NCBI GenBank assembly: GCA_016212925.1
Contig: JACRDF010000031.1
Location: 203,000-266,999, forward strand
DNA length: 64,000 nucleotides
Reading direction: 5' to 3'
DNA from: Desulfomonile tiedjei
GTDB taxonomy: Bacteria; Desulfobacterota; Desulfomonilia; Desulfomonilales; Desulfomonilaceae
Shown here piece by piece: positions 1 through 7,680 of this stretch. The translations under genes were made by a program, and so were the position numbers. The notes under the pieces are model-generated. The model saw nothing but the letters and a program-made list of their open reading frames with translations, did no database searches and was not told the origin of the DNA. Within the stretch, counting starts at the first letter, position 1. Each line of letters opens with the position of its first letter.

Positions 1-312
1 CTCTCGCGGCAACGGGGAAAGGCTGACGACCTTGGTCGCCTTCATGTAACCGTCTTCAAGGATGAAATCCACTGCCACGCGCTCGCCCAAGCAGGGTCGG
101 CGGTTGGGAATGTACTTGGTCCTCCAGCCTACGTTTACTTCGGCGCATTGACCGCCGGATTTGACCGCCATGGTACGCCAGCCATTATCTACGACCGTGC
201 CTTTGAACGTACAGACTCGGTAAGCCTCAGCGGGCACGGCCACCAAGCATCCGGCGATGATGGTCACTGTCAGCAGCACGGCCCAGGCTGAAACGGAATA
301 GCTCCCTTGCAT
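1..312 (-). CDS. Secreted hypothetical protein, C-terminus beyond window
   Basis: Reading leftward from ATG at 312, an open frame runs to the window edge (104 codons, no stop), so the C-terminus is missing. A GAGGAGGT ribosome site lies just upstream. The product starts with a signal peptide: a hydrophobic stretch at about residues 8-26 ending AVPAEA, cleaved near residue 31. The mature part has Cys at about 34, 53 and 70 and reads like a small beta-rich secreted domain. I do not recognise the family. Downstream context is not visible. Confidence 0.6.
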   Translation of the reverse strand, partial: MQGSYSVSAWAVLLTVTIIAGCLVAVPAEAYRVCTFKGTVVDNGWRTMAVKSGGQCAEVNVGWRTKYIPNRRPCLGERVAVDFILEDGYMKATKVVSLSPLPRE

Positions 313-553
313 GGGGGACCTCCTCACTGGGGGTTACGGGATTCGCTGTTTTCGGGACTATTTCTCGGTGTTCCGAGACCCCTGTAGCGTAAAGTGTCCC
401 GAACATAGTAGGTTAGATTGAAAAAGTCAAGTAAATTACAAAGTAAATAACATAACCTTTGATACTACAGCACTTTCATCACATTTTGGCTGGCCCAGCA
501 GGCCCTTGCCTTCATCCATACTCTATGTTATCAGTTTAATGTGGAGGAATGCT

Positions 554-904
554 ATGGGAATGTTCCGGGAATCCGGTGAACAGGAAATAGACATTGTTAA
601 AGAGATGGCTGAGTCCCTCGGGAGCAGCGGTCTGCGGGTAGAAGAATTGCTGGAAAAGGCCACGGCCGCGAGCGAGAACGCGCGTCGGATGGTGGCATGC
701 TATCGCGGGGAGAGGGACGATTGTGAAAAACCGGACCTTGCCGTTGTCAACGACTCCATTAGAGAGTACAACGCCTTGGTGGACAAGGCGGAAGATGCTT
801 TGAGATGGCTCCTGATCCAGAGAGAGGCCTGCGGGTTCCGGCGCCATCGTGACGTGTACGTTCACTATCCTATTCCTCGGAAGATCGGTCTCTTGAAGAA
901 ATGA
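554..904 (+). CDS. Hypothetical protein, helical, 116 aa
   Basis: The frame is open from 506, but ATG at 554 has GGAGG six bases upstream, so I start there. The product is charged and alpha-helical (long Glu/Lys/Arg/Ala runs, probably a helical bundle), with no signal peptide or membrane segment. The stop overlaps the next start in an ATGA (901-904), which implies translational coupling with the thioredoxin-fold gene that follows. Family and function are not recognised. Confidence 0.6.
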   Translation: MGMFRESGEQEIDIVKEMAESLGSSGLRVEELLEKATAASENARRMVACYRGERDDCEKPDLAVVNDSIREYNALVDKAEDALRWLLIQREACGFRRHRDVYVHYPIPRKIGLLKK

Positions 905-1446
905 GTTCGTCCAGGTCGTTCTTTCTTTTCTTGTGCATGGTGGTTATAGCCTTTGGTCAGACTCTTGCCACCGAGGCAATGGCCGAAAACCGAGCGCGGT
1001 CCAAGGAAAAGGCGGGCACTGTTTGGCTCGTTTATTTTTTTTCCGCAGACTGCGAGAAGTGTGAAACTGTCAAGAAATTGATTGAAACGTTGAAGGTGAA
1101 GTATCCTGTCCAAGCAAAGATGTTCAACATCGACCAAAAGCCTAATCAAGAGCTTATGCAAAGGCTCCAGGCCATTCATTCCAAGGACAAGTTTGCCGTA
1201 CCCCTGGTAATGGTTGGCGAATCGGTTCTCATGGGCGAGAGCGAGATATCTGCAAAGCTGGACGGTCTGGTTCGCAAAATGGCAAAATCAGGAGGAGCCC
1301 CGGTTCCTTACCTAGGTGCAGTTCCCGGCCGCTCTTCAAAGGTTGATTCCCGGGAGCCGTGCCGGAATTGCAGCGAGCGCGGTCGCGCTCCGGAGATTAC
1401 AGACGAGCTGAAACGAATTCGTGGTTTTCTTGAAAGATGGCTTTGA
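901..1446 (+). CDS. Secreted thioredoxin-fold protein with CEKC motif
   Basis: The N-terminus is a signal peptide (hydrophobic residues 6-22, likely cut after TEAMA). It is followed by a thioredoxin-like domain with the strand VWLVYFF and the redox motif C-E-K-C at about residues 51-54, then a second strand (KMFNIDQKP) and a VPLVMV segment where the thioredoxin cis-proline sits. It is probably a periplasmic thiol oxidoreductase or a redox partner of a secreted or membrane protein. The C-terminal ~45 residues add a C-x-x-C (CRNC) tail. The start overlaps the previous stop (ATGA). Substrate is unknown. Confidence 0.75.
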   Translation: MSSSRSFFLFLCMVVIAFGQTLATEAMAENRARSKEKAGTVWLVYFFSADCEKCETVKKLIETLKVKYPVQAKMFNIDQKPNQELMQRLQAIHSKDKFAVPLVMVGESVLMGESEISAKLDGLVRKMAKSGGAPVPYLGAVPGRSSKVDSREPCRNCSERGRAPEITDELKRIRGFLERWL

Positions 1447-1515
1447 CCGCGGTCTTATTTTACGGGGCAAGAGCGCCCCAAGCATCAAATGACTTCTTGG
1501 AGGATTACTCTACTT

Positions 1516-1686
1516 ATGAGATGGATTAAAACCTTATTGCTGTTGCTTGCTTTGATCTTCATGCTTGCGTCCTGCACCTGACTGACCCCCGGTGCCAAGA
1601 AACCGTTCGGTCCGGACGGTCTGCCACAACCCCCCGCAACTTCGGGCGCGTGCCCCCCCGGTTCCTTGTTTTGTCCTGCGCGGTGA
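1516..1686 (+). CDS. Candidate selenocysteine-containing small lipoprotein
   Basis: ATG at 1516 opens a lipoprotein signal peptide: Met-Arg-Trp-Ile-Lys, a leucine-rich core, and the lipobox LASC with Cys at residue 20. Codon 22 (1579-1581) is TGA, after which the frame stays open for 34 codons to TGA at 1684-1686. The extension is rich in Pro and Gly and ends with a CPPGSLFCPAR tail (two Cys). A 7-bp hairpin with GG opening its loop sits 27 nt after the TGA (1602-1620), within the usual spacing of bacterial SECIS elements. If UGA is decoded, the product is 56 aa with U next to the lipidated Cys. If not, a 21-aa peptide ends right after the lipobox. GGAGG at 1499-1503 is rather far from 1516; an in-frame ATG at 1489 is an alternative. 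The proven-type selenoprotein gene just downstream makes decoding plausible. Confidence 0.4.
1602..1620 (+). promoter_or_regulatory. SECIS-like hairpin of the small lipoprotein gene
   Basis: ACCGTTC / GGACGGT form a 7-bp stem (one G-U pair) closing the loop GGTCC. The loop begins 27 nt after the in-frame TGA at 1579-1581. Bacterial SECIS elements are known to need a short hairpin downstream of UGA with a G in the first two loop positions; this fits, but no folding calculation was done. Confidence 0.4.
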
Positions 1687-1754
1687 TTATGTTGATATTA
1701 GAGGTCTTTTGATTTACGACAGAGGTGGTCTGCGTTGAGAAGACGTGAGAGTAC

Positions 1755-1783
1755 TTGACGATATAGGATTATATGAATATATA
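1755..1783 (+). promoter_or_regulatory. Sigma70-like promoter for the HesB-like gene
   Basis: TTGACG (1755-1760), a 17-base spacer, then TATATA (1778-1783) in an AT-rich stretch. It lies about 50 bases before the ATG at 1832 and matches the consensus well. Confidence 0.6.
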
Positions 1784-1831
1784 GTAGGTGCCGACTGCGA
1801 AGTTGTAGTATTTCGTACCGAGGGGTGAAAC

Positions 1832-2125
1832 ATGTTTACTATTGATGAGGAATCTCGCAGCTACTTCAAGGACAAGATGAATGACAAGCAGGCGTTGAGA
1901 GTGTTCTTCGGCGGCTATGGTTGAGGCGGCCCCAGCATGGGGTTGGCTCTGGACGAGCCTCGAGACGGCGACGAAAACTATCAGGTGGATGACCTGAGCG
2001 TGATTGTCGATCCCTTCGCGCTCCGACTGATAAAGGAATCCGGGGGCCTGAACATAAAATCGGGGATCTTCGGTCCAATGGCCGAGCTTGAATCAAAGGT
2101 AGCCGGCGGGTGCGGCTGCTCCTGA
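1832..2125 (+). CDS. HesB/IscA-like selenoprotein (in-frame UGA at codon 31)
   Basis: ATG at 1832 has AGGGGTG in front. The frame is open to 2125 except for TGA at 1922-1924 (codon 31). Reading it as Sec gives a 97-aa A-type iron-sulfur carrier-like protein: the segment FFGGYG-U-GGPSMGLALDEP places U where IscA/HesB proteins have their first conserved Cys, and the C-terminal GGCGCS supplies the paired C-G-C. HesB-like proteins are a known bacterial selenoprotein family. The likely role is binding or transferring iron-sulfur clusters, or a redox variant of this. A hairpin suitable as SECIS lies at 1945-1959. A standard gene caller would start at 1937 and lose the N-terminal 35 residues. The FmdB-like zinc ribbon follows 13 bases downstream, likely in one operon. 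Confidence 0.82.
1945..1959 (+). promoter_or_regulatory. SECIS-like hairpin of the HesB-like gene
   Basis: GGCTC / GAGCC form a perfect 5-bp stem around the loop TGGAC, with G at loop positions 2 and 3. The loop starts 25 nt after the in-frame TGA. A competing hairpin, CCCC/GGGG at 1930-1942, is too close to the UGA for a typical element. Confidence 0.45.
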
Positions 2126-2138
2126 GGAGGCGAACGCC

Positions 2139-2339
2139 ATGCCGATTTTTGAATTCAAGTGCGATCACTGCGGCAATGACTTCGAAAAGTTGGTCTTCGC
2201 TTCTGAGGATCAAGCCGTGAAGTGTCCGAAGTGCGGTTCGGAGAAGACCCACAAGATTCTGTCGGTCTTTTCGAGTTCAGGATCGGAAAGGTGCTCGGGA
2301 GCTTCTTGCGGCCCTAGGCCGGCGTCGGGGCACTCCTGA
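2139..2339 (+). CDS. FmdB-family zinc ribbon protein
   Basis: A 66-aa protein with the FmdB regulatory-domain pattern: MPIFEFKCDHCGNDFEKL, then KCPKCGSEKTHKILSVFS. The two C-x-x-C pairs at about residues 8-11 and 29-32 should bind one zinc. The C-terminus adds a Ser/Gly-rich tail with two Cys. Small proteins of this kind are widespread and their role is unclear. GAGGAGG precedes the ATG. It is 13 bases from the HesB-like selenoprotein gene and probably co-transcribed. Confidence 0.85.
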   Translation: MPIFEFKCDHCGNDFEKLVFASEDQAVKCPKCGSEKTHKILSVFSSSGSERCSGASCGPRPASGHS

Positions 2340-2418
2340 GGTTGACTGACACCCCCGTGAGTGGGTGATCGCATAACTGATGTGGATCTAAAAAAATCTG
2401 ACCTCGTTTAAGCGACGG

Positions 2419-2446
2419 GTGGGAACCCTAGGCCAAGGGTTCCCAC
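2419..2446. terminator. Hairpin between convergent genes
   Basis: GTGGGAACCC and GGGTTCCCAC form a perfect 10-bp stem with an 8-base loop. It sits between the rightward HesB/FmdB genes and the leftward ligase gene, so it could end both transcripts. There is no clear T-run. Confidence 0.55.
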
Positions 2447-2493
2447 GATTCAGGTCACTGTCCGCCGTGTTCCTTCAATAAGGGCGACAAGCC

Positions 2494-3768
2494 CTAGTCC
2501 CATTTGCGTACATCTTCTATGGTTTTGTAGCCCTCGGCAAGCGTGCCGGGTTGCAGGATTTTGACCTTCCCCTTGAGCTTGATCACCTCCCGGACCGTTT
2601 GTTCTATGGACTGGATTAGCCCTTCGGACGCGGTGGCTTTGAGTTCGATTTCGAGGGTCATGACGTCCTGATCCTGGGGTCTCTCCACCAGCAGCCTGCC
2701 TTTTGCAATCTCCGGATGGGTTTCAACGACCTTCTGAACCTGGGAAGGATGAACGAACATTCCCTTTACCTTGGTCACCTGATCCGCGCGGCCCATTATA
2801 CGAGTCAACCGAGGCGATCGGCGCCCACAGGGGCAGTCGTCATCGACCAGGCTGGAAAGATCGCCGGTCCCGAACCTCACCAGAGGGTAGATCTTGTTGC
2901 TTGTGGTGACTACGACTTCCCCGGGCTCGCCGTTCGGAAGGACCTTGCCCGTATTGGGGTCCACTATTTCCACTATGACATCATAGTGGACATGCATCCC
3001 GTTGACCTGGGGGCACTCGTAGGAAACGCACCCCACGTCCGCAGTCCCGTAGGCCTGTCTGCCTATGATGTGGTAATCGTCCATGAACCTCTTGCGCATC
3101 GATTCCGGCACCATTTCGGCCAGCAGAAATCCCATCTCCAACTTGAATTCCTCGGCCACTCGCATTCCCATGTCCTCGGCCTTCTTGAGTACGGCCATGA
3201 GGAAGCTCGGAGTGCCGATGTAACCGGTAACGCCAAGATTTCTCATGATTTCGGCCTGCGTTTCGGTATTGCCTACTCCGGTGGGAATGATTGTAGCCCC
3301 GAGTTCGGACACTCCCTCTTCGAACATGTGTCCCGCTGGGGTCAGATGGTATGCGAAAGTATTTACCACCAGGTCTCCGGGTCTGAATCCCACAGAGTGC
3401 AGTGCAGTCTTCCAGCGCCAGTAATCGCGCACTCTACCGACCGGGTCGTAAATGGGTCCGGGAGACTGGTGCACTCGAACCAAATCCGACACCGGAACGG
3501 TCAAGAACCCCCCAAATGGAGGATTGATCTTTTGGGCTTCGGACAGGTCTTTTTTCTTTATGATGGGGAGTTTTTGGAGGTCCTCCATCTCGCGCACGTC
3601 TGCCGGCTTCAGTCCTCTCGCGTCCATGGCAGCCTTCAGCGGCGTTCCTGCCGCATACGCGTGTGAGACCACATCTTGGAGGAACTTCTCTTGGTATTCG
3701 CGGCGCTTGTCAGGTGAGAATTTCTCTTCCTCGTTCAGGATCCCGGAGTTTCGATCAACGTGATGCAT
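2494..3768 (-). CDS. PaaK-like phenylacetate/aryl-CoA ligase
   Basis: A 424-aa AMP-forming ligase of the phenylacetate-CoA ligase family, close to the usual ~430 aa. It starts with the family's YQEKFLQDVVSHAY-type N-terminus, carries QAYGTADVG (adenylate-binding A5-like motif) and the PLVRFGTGDLS segment, and ends with the small C-terminal domain around RIMGRADQVTKVKG. It should activate an aryl or aliphatic carboxylic acid with ATP and CoA in the cytoplasm; the exact acid cannot be read from sequence. GGAGG five bases before ATG supports the start. It is a single gene, convergent with the HesB/FmdB operon. Confidence 0.9.
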   Translation of the reverse strand: MHHVDRNSGILNEEEKFSPDKRREYQEKFLQDVVSHAYAAGTPLKAAMDARGLKPADVREMEDLQKLPIIKKKDLSEAQKINPPFGGFLTVPVSDLVRVHQSPGPIYDPVGRVRDYWRWKTALHSVGFRPGDLVVNTFAYHLTPAGHMFEEGVSELGATIIPTGVGNTETQAEIMRNLGVTGYIGTPSFLMAVLKKAEDMGMRVAEEFKLEMGFLLAEMVPESMRKRFMDDYHIIGRQAYGTADVGCVSYECPQVNGMHVHYDVIVEIVDPNTGKVLPNGEPGEVVVTTSNKIYPLVRFGTGDLSSLVDDDCPCGRRSPRLTRIMGRADQVTKVKGMFVHPSQVQKVVETHPEIAKGRLLVERPQDQDVMTLEIELKATASEGLIQSIEQTVREVIKLKGKVKILQPGTLAEGYKTIEDVRKWD

Positions 3769-4356
3769 ACCTTCCTCCCAAAAAGAGCGGATACAGTGGG
3801 GTAGTCATGGTGTGGTCGACCGCGTCGTGTTCATGCCCGTCGAATCACATTGACGTGCTTGCTAAGGAAGTAACTTACGAGAGAACTTTTCTACGCAAAA
3901 AGCGTTCTCCCTGCAATTTCCTCGTTTGATCCCGCGGACGCACACCACCGTTTTTGGCGGCGACAATTCCCTATAAGACTGCCCAAAAAGAACCTTGAGT
4001 GGTTAAACCGGAAAGGTTGGATACGGATGTTTTGTAACACCAGGCCACGCAGAAATCAAGGACAACGATCAAGAACGAGTAACCATCCAGTTACGCGGGG
4101 AGAGTATAGCCGGAGAGTCCATGTTGTTGACCTGAAGAGAGCCCCGGCAGCCGAAATCGTCACCCCGGCGAAGGCCGGGGTCCAGCAGCTTCCAATAATT
4201 CTGGATTCCGGCTTCCGCCGGAATGACGGAAAGAACTCCACCACATAAGTGAATGCTTACAATACCGACCTTCGGTTCAACGATTTTGACCGCTTTTGTG
4301 CCACAATCTGATATTGAGGTCACGAGGTGCGAGACCGCCGAGCCGGGAGGAACTAC
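3769..4356. other. Intergenic region with one dispersed repeat
   Basis: This 588-base gap separates the leftward ligase gene from the next rightward gene. I see no credible coding frame; the short open frames here are built on the repeat at 4159-4230. It probably also holds the ligase promoter. Confidence 0.5.
4159..4230. repeat. Dispersed palindromic repeat, CCCCGGC/GCCGGGG type
   Basis: Two adjacent inverted repeats: CCCCGGCGAAGGCCGGGG and ATTCCGGC/GCCGGAAT, followed by GACGG. The same design (CGTCATTCC...GGAATCCAG...GGGAACGACGGG) occurs at 31835-31913. This is a common type of dispersed intergenic repeat. Confidence 0.7.
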
Positions 4357-4995
4357 ATGACGGAACGAAGGATAAGCGCAAAGTCTCTTGCGGCCGATAT
4401 CGAAGCGGGGATGGATCATTACGGTCTGATGGAGAAATACCGGATTTCTGCCGAGACCCTTCAGCACTTCTGCACCGAGCTGAGCGATGCCGGCCTTATC
4501 AGCCCATCCCGAGTGGATGCTTTGACGCGCTTGCCGGAAACAGGCACCGGCTCGTTGTGGACCTGTCCCGCGTGCGGGGCCTCCCAATCTGAGGAATTTA
4601 GCGAATGCCCTGTCTGCGGGATTGTTGTGGCCAAGTTCAAAAAGATGCGGCAGCGGAGGGAGGCGTTACGCGATGATGACAAGCCGTGGCTCCGCAGCTC
4701 GTCTCTCTCCGAAATCGACGATGAGCCGGACGATGATTCCGAACCAGAGTCCGCCGCAGACGCTGAAGTCGAATCCCATTCCGAGGGCGTAATAAGCCAT
4801 GTATTGGATTGGATATCCGACACTGGTTCCTCGATATCCGAAAGCGTGTCCGAGTGGACCTCCAGTGCCTCGGAATCAGGCGACGGAGAAGTCGGGGGAG
4901 ATTCCGGCTTTGATGCAGGGGACGCGGGCGGGGATTCCGGGTCTGATGGCGGCGGAAATGGCGGAGGCGGAGGCAATGGTGGTGGGGGCGATTAG
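4357..4995 (+). CDS. Hypothetical protein: shared N-terminal module, zinc ribbon, Gly/Ser/Asp tail
   Basis: ATG at 4357 has GGGAGG six bases upstream (the open frame begins at 4327). Residues ~5-50 form a helical, HTH-like module (ISAKSL..DIEAGMDHYGLMEKYRIS...L...L...GLIS) that also begins the protein at 6594-7328. Residues ~67-90 carry a zinc ribbon (CPACGASQ...CPVCG). The rest is acidic and low-complexity, ending in a Gly/Asp/Ser repeat tail. This layout suggests an adaptor or regulator, but the function is unknown. The gene is convergent with the VapBC pair 10 bases downstream. Confidence 0.7.
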   Translation: MTERRISAKSLAADIEAGMDHYGLMEKYRISAETLQHFCTELSDAGLISPSRVDALTRLPETGTGSLWTCPACGASQSEEFSECPVCGIVVAKFKKMRQRREALRDDDKPWLRSSSLSEIDDEPDDDSEPESAADAEVESHSEGVISHVLDWISDTGSSISESVSEWTSSASESGDGEVGGDSGFDAGDAGGDSGSDGGGNGGGGGNGGGGD

Positions 4996-5005
4996 CGAAC
5001 TGAGA

Positions 5006-5449
5006 TCACCCATCCAAAGGCCCGGCGAGCCGATCGGCAAACTGCGGATAGACTTTCCGAAAGTCCTTCTCATTCAGTGTTATGAATCGGTCAACACCGC
5101 TCTTTATCCCTGCATACATTATCAACGCGTCGTAAATTCCACCGCCCACTATTCCCAACTCGGATAAATGGATCAGGACCGTGACATAGTCCTCCTCGGA
5201 TAAGGCCACCACATTACAGGAAGTGATAACGTTCTGGTCGATAAGGCGCCGAGCAACGACAGAAGAGATACGAGGTCGAACCGGTAGCGTTGTCAGAATC
5301 GAGTAAAGCTCGGCGATGGAATGAGCTGCGACGAATCCCTCGTCCGTGCCATCCTTCACCCTTTGCAGCCAGGGCAATGCGTTCTCATGGACGGGGTGGG
5401 CCTCAACCATAGCGGCTACAAGCAGCGACGTGTCAAGTAATACCTTCAT
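5006..5449 (-). CDS. VapC-like PIN-domain toxin
   Basis: A 147-aa PIN-domain protein. Acidic residues of the family are visible: Asp6 (VLLDTS), Glu47 (SIAELYS), Asp107 (GIYDALIM) and the Asp120 region (VDRFITLNEKDF). PIN toxins are Mg-dependent RNases that cut tRNA, rRNA or mRNA when not bound by their antitoxin. The start overlaps the upstream AbrB-type gene by 4 bases (5446-5449), the usual VapB-VapC order. Length and residues suggest it is intact. Confidence 0.9.
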   Translation of the reverse strand: MKVLLDTSLLVAAMVEAHPVHENALPWLQRVKDGTDEGFVAAHSIAELYSILTTLPVRPRISSVVARRLIDQNVITSCNVVALSEEDYVTVLIHLSELGIVGGGIYDALIMYAGIKSGVDRFITLNEKDFRKVYPQFADRLAGPLDG

Positions 5450-5724
5450 AGACCTAATCGCTGCCTTAGTTCGGATAAGCGCCGACCACGCTCATGCCGA
5501 ACAGCGTCTGCCAGATCACCGACCGATTCTGATCGCACGACTAACACTCCTTGTTTGTCAACAAGCTCCGGGAGATCCCTCTGAACGCGCAGGCACATTT
5601 CACCCTTTTCACGTTCTTCTACTACAAGCGTCATTCCGGGCGACAATCCCAAACGATCCTGAACTTCCGCCGGGATCTTGATGCATCCCTGAGTGTCAAC
5701 TGAAACCTCTATAGGCTCGGTCAT
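5446..5724 (-). CDS. VapB-like antitoxin, AbrB/SpoVT DNA-binding
   Basis: A 92-aa protein with an N-terminal AbrB swapped-hairpin domain (VSVDTQGCIKIPAEVQDRLGL, then GMTLVVEE) and a charged C-terminal tail expected to wrap the PIN toxin. It should neutralise the overlapping downstream toxin and repress its own promoter in the 5725-5958 gap, where no other gene is visible. Confidence 0.88.
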   Translation of the reverse strand: MTEPIEVSVDTQGCIKIPAEVQDRLGLSPGMTLVVEEREKGEMCLRVQRDLPELVDKQGVLVVRSESVGDLADAVRHERGRRLSELRQRLGL

Positions 5725-5958
5725 GTTTGTGCCTCATGTTGAATCAATGATGGAATTCTATCCCAAATTGCCGAGCTGGCAAACTGATTTTCAAAGCTCG
5801 TGAAAACGGCAGGTAGCCCGGCGAGATTGGTGCGCTCTGCCATCAGTTGATACGAAGATGTCGCGCCATATCGTCTTTCAAAGAGATGAGCCAAGAGCAG
5901 ACCTGACCGATTTACGTTTCAGGGCCTCCGCTGTTCCGACTTTCCGACCGATTCGGCT

Positions 5959-6540
5959 TCATTTGCCACAAAGGTACAGAGTCAACAGCCAAAACAAGAA
6001 CATCGTGAAACATGCCGTTCCCGCTATTAGCCAGTCTTTCCGGGAATACGGGGTACGTTCGACTTCACCACCAGCGAGTTCAACAAGACGAGAGAGAATT
6101 TCCTCCGCTGCTTCCGAAGGAAAGAAACGGGGATCGTACTCGATCTGTTTTTTTATAAACCGACGCTGGTCGTTGGGTGCGGTTTCTCTGATCAGCCAAA
6201 TAGGCGGTGCAACGGTGGACTGCTGTCGCCAAACTTTTGCTCTCGAAAAATAAATGGTCCTAGACCCGAGGATGTGCCAAATTTTTGTAACCCTATTTCC
6301 ATAAAAAATGATTCGATCAGATAATATGAGATCAAGAAGAGATCGAAGCATTAACAGACTTAGAACAAACATAAGAACGCTCAAAAGCGGTTCCCCCATA
6401 GACAACATGACAAATCCGGACATAAAGCATAATGACAACACAACGGAACCTCGCACGATACCAAAGATGGCTCGCCCCATGGAGAAATGCGCACCACCAA
6501 TAATTGCATTCCCCCGTCCTTTGCTGGGTTCTGTGTTCAT
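5959..6540 (-). CDS. Hypothetical membrane protein, 193 aa
   Basis: The frame is open further upstream, but that part overlaps the preceding gene. ATG at 6540, with a GAGG-type site before it, gives MNTEPSKGRG... Three hydrophobic segments are visible: about residues 20-60 (one or two helices), then a C-terminal helix (TACFTMFLFWLLTLYL) near the end. Between them is a soluble, PH-like stretch (DRIIFYGNRVTKIWHILGSRTIYFSRA), resembling bacterial membrane-bound PH proteins. Function unknown. It lies 53 bases after the 6594-7328 gene on the same strand, so co-transcription is likely. Confidence 0.6.
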   Translation of the reverse strand: MNTEPSKGRGNAIIGGAHFSMGRAIFGIVRGSVVLSLCFMSGFVMLSMGEPLLSVLMFVLSLLMLRSLLDLILSDRIIFYGNRVTKIWHILGSRTIYFSRAKVWRQQSTVAPPIWLIRETAPNDQRRFIKKQIEYDPRFFPSEAAEEILSRLVELAGGEVERTPYSRKDWLIAGTACFTMFLFWLLTLYLCGK

Positions 6541-6593
6541 GAATCCGCCTCTGGCGTCCTTCAGCAATGAGTTGTCTCTATCACTGCGTCCCC

Positions 6594-7328
6594 TCAGAGA
6601 AGCCTGATAATTTGTGACAACGCAATGCCCCAGCCCGCGATCCCCACGGCCGCGAACGCCAACCGCAATAGTCTTGGATAAGACTGCGGTTCGTATCGGT
6701 TGGGCAGCGCCTCCACCACAATAAGATTGAGGCCAACCACGGGTGCCACGATGGCCCAGGCCGCATTTTGGCCCAGTCCCCTCAGGCGCCACAGACATCC
6801 CACGATCGCGGTCACGATCCATCCTATTGCGCCGGGAAGGCCTACCACATTACCTATAGGGTATTCCATCTCCGCCTGTAACGTACCCGCTATGGTGAAC
6901 ATTGCCATGCACGCGTAGGAAGCGACAATAAGAATCAAACCATTACGGCGAAAGCGGGCCGCTTGTTCCCGTGAGTATGGGAGCGACGGAGAAGAGGACT
7001 TAGCTCTGCCAGGGTGACGGCTTGCATGATCCGACAGCCCGAAGGAATGCGGTTCTACCGGCGTGGGACGCGGGGACTCCGAGGAACGCGATTCGGTCGC
7101 CGTAGCGGGCGCGTCAGCCCCTTCAAATTCTACAGAAGATGTCTTATTTTTCTCCTGCCTTCTTCCATCAAGCACTTCCCGACCAACATGTCCAGCCTTT
7201 AGGAGTTGGCCGAGAACTTTCTGCAGTTGAACATGGGTAAGTTCATGTCTGTGCATGAGTTCAGCATCAGAAATTCCCTTATTGATGTCCTCGATCATGT
7301 CTTTGACGGAAATTGATCGTTTGCTCAA
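6594..7328 (-). CDS. Membrane protein with the shared HTH-like N-terminal module
   Basis: A 244-aa protein. Residues 1-50 (SVKDMIEDINKGISDAELMHRHELTHVQLQKVLGQLLKAGHV) match the N-terminal module of the gene at 4357-4995. A charged Ser/Pro-rich linker follows, then four hydrophobic helices in the C-terminal half (from about residue 130: LILIVASYACMAMF, GAIGWIVTAIVGCLW, AWAIVAPVVGLNLIVV, LAFAAVGIAGWGIALS). The module may be a DNA- or protein-binding domain tethered to the membrane. Function not recognised. Confidence 0.72.
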   Translation of the reverse strand: MSKRSISVKDMIEDINKGISDAELMHRHELTHVQLQKVLGQLLKAGHVGREVLDGRRQEKNKTSSVEFEGADAPATATESRSSESPRPTPVEPHSFGLSDHASRHPGRAKSSSPSLPYSREQAARFRRNGLILIVASYACMAMFTIAGTLQAEMEYPIGNVVGLPGAIGWIVTAIVGCLWRLRGLGQNAAWAIVAPVVGLNLIVVEALPNRYEPQSYPRLLRLAFAAVGIAGWGIALSQIIRLL

Positions 7329-7680
7329 GTATCCGTCCTCGCATCCGCAAGCTTGGTTGTTTCTGAAAAGGTCCCTAACCTCATATCGACAACAACTCCT
7401 CCCCTAGGGCTGCCAGGTCCTATGGCAGCGTTGAGTCCTATTAACTTGTGGATGGAATATCCAAACGCAGTTTTGACAGCCTCCGACTTCCAGCTCTTGG
7501 TCGCTGGTGCGATGGACAAAAAAGGCAGCTCCGGAAGTGATTTAGCGGTCTTGCCTCATTTACTCAGAACACTGAAGGTATGTCAAGGGAATTCACGGGG
7601 GTGAACCATGCTATCAGTCGGTGGGTAGAGCCTCTGCCCTGCCGTTCAAGCAGGTCGCGTCAGGAGATCTCGTCAGTTTA
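7329..7680. other. Region without a convincing gene
   Basis: Short open frames exist on both strands (for example leftward from TTG 7519, overlapping the next start by 4 bases), but none has a clear ribosome site or a recognisable product. I leave it unassigned. Confidence 0.4.

Noticed and set aside
1930..1942. CCCC...GGGG hairpin right after the HesB UGA as SECIS
   Set aside because: The loop is only about 9 nt from the UGA, closer than typical bacterial SECIS; the hairpin at 1945-1959 fits better.
2716..3666. Long open frame opposite the PaaK-like ligase
   Set aside because: It is fully antisense to a gene with clear family motifs, has no ribosome site, and its translation resembles no protein.
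4461..4976. Pro/Ser-rich leftward frame opposite the 4357-4995 gene
   Set aside because: It is the mirror of the low-complexity Gly/Asp/Ser tail; codon pattern explains the openness.
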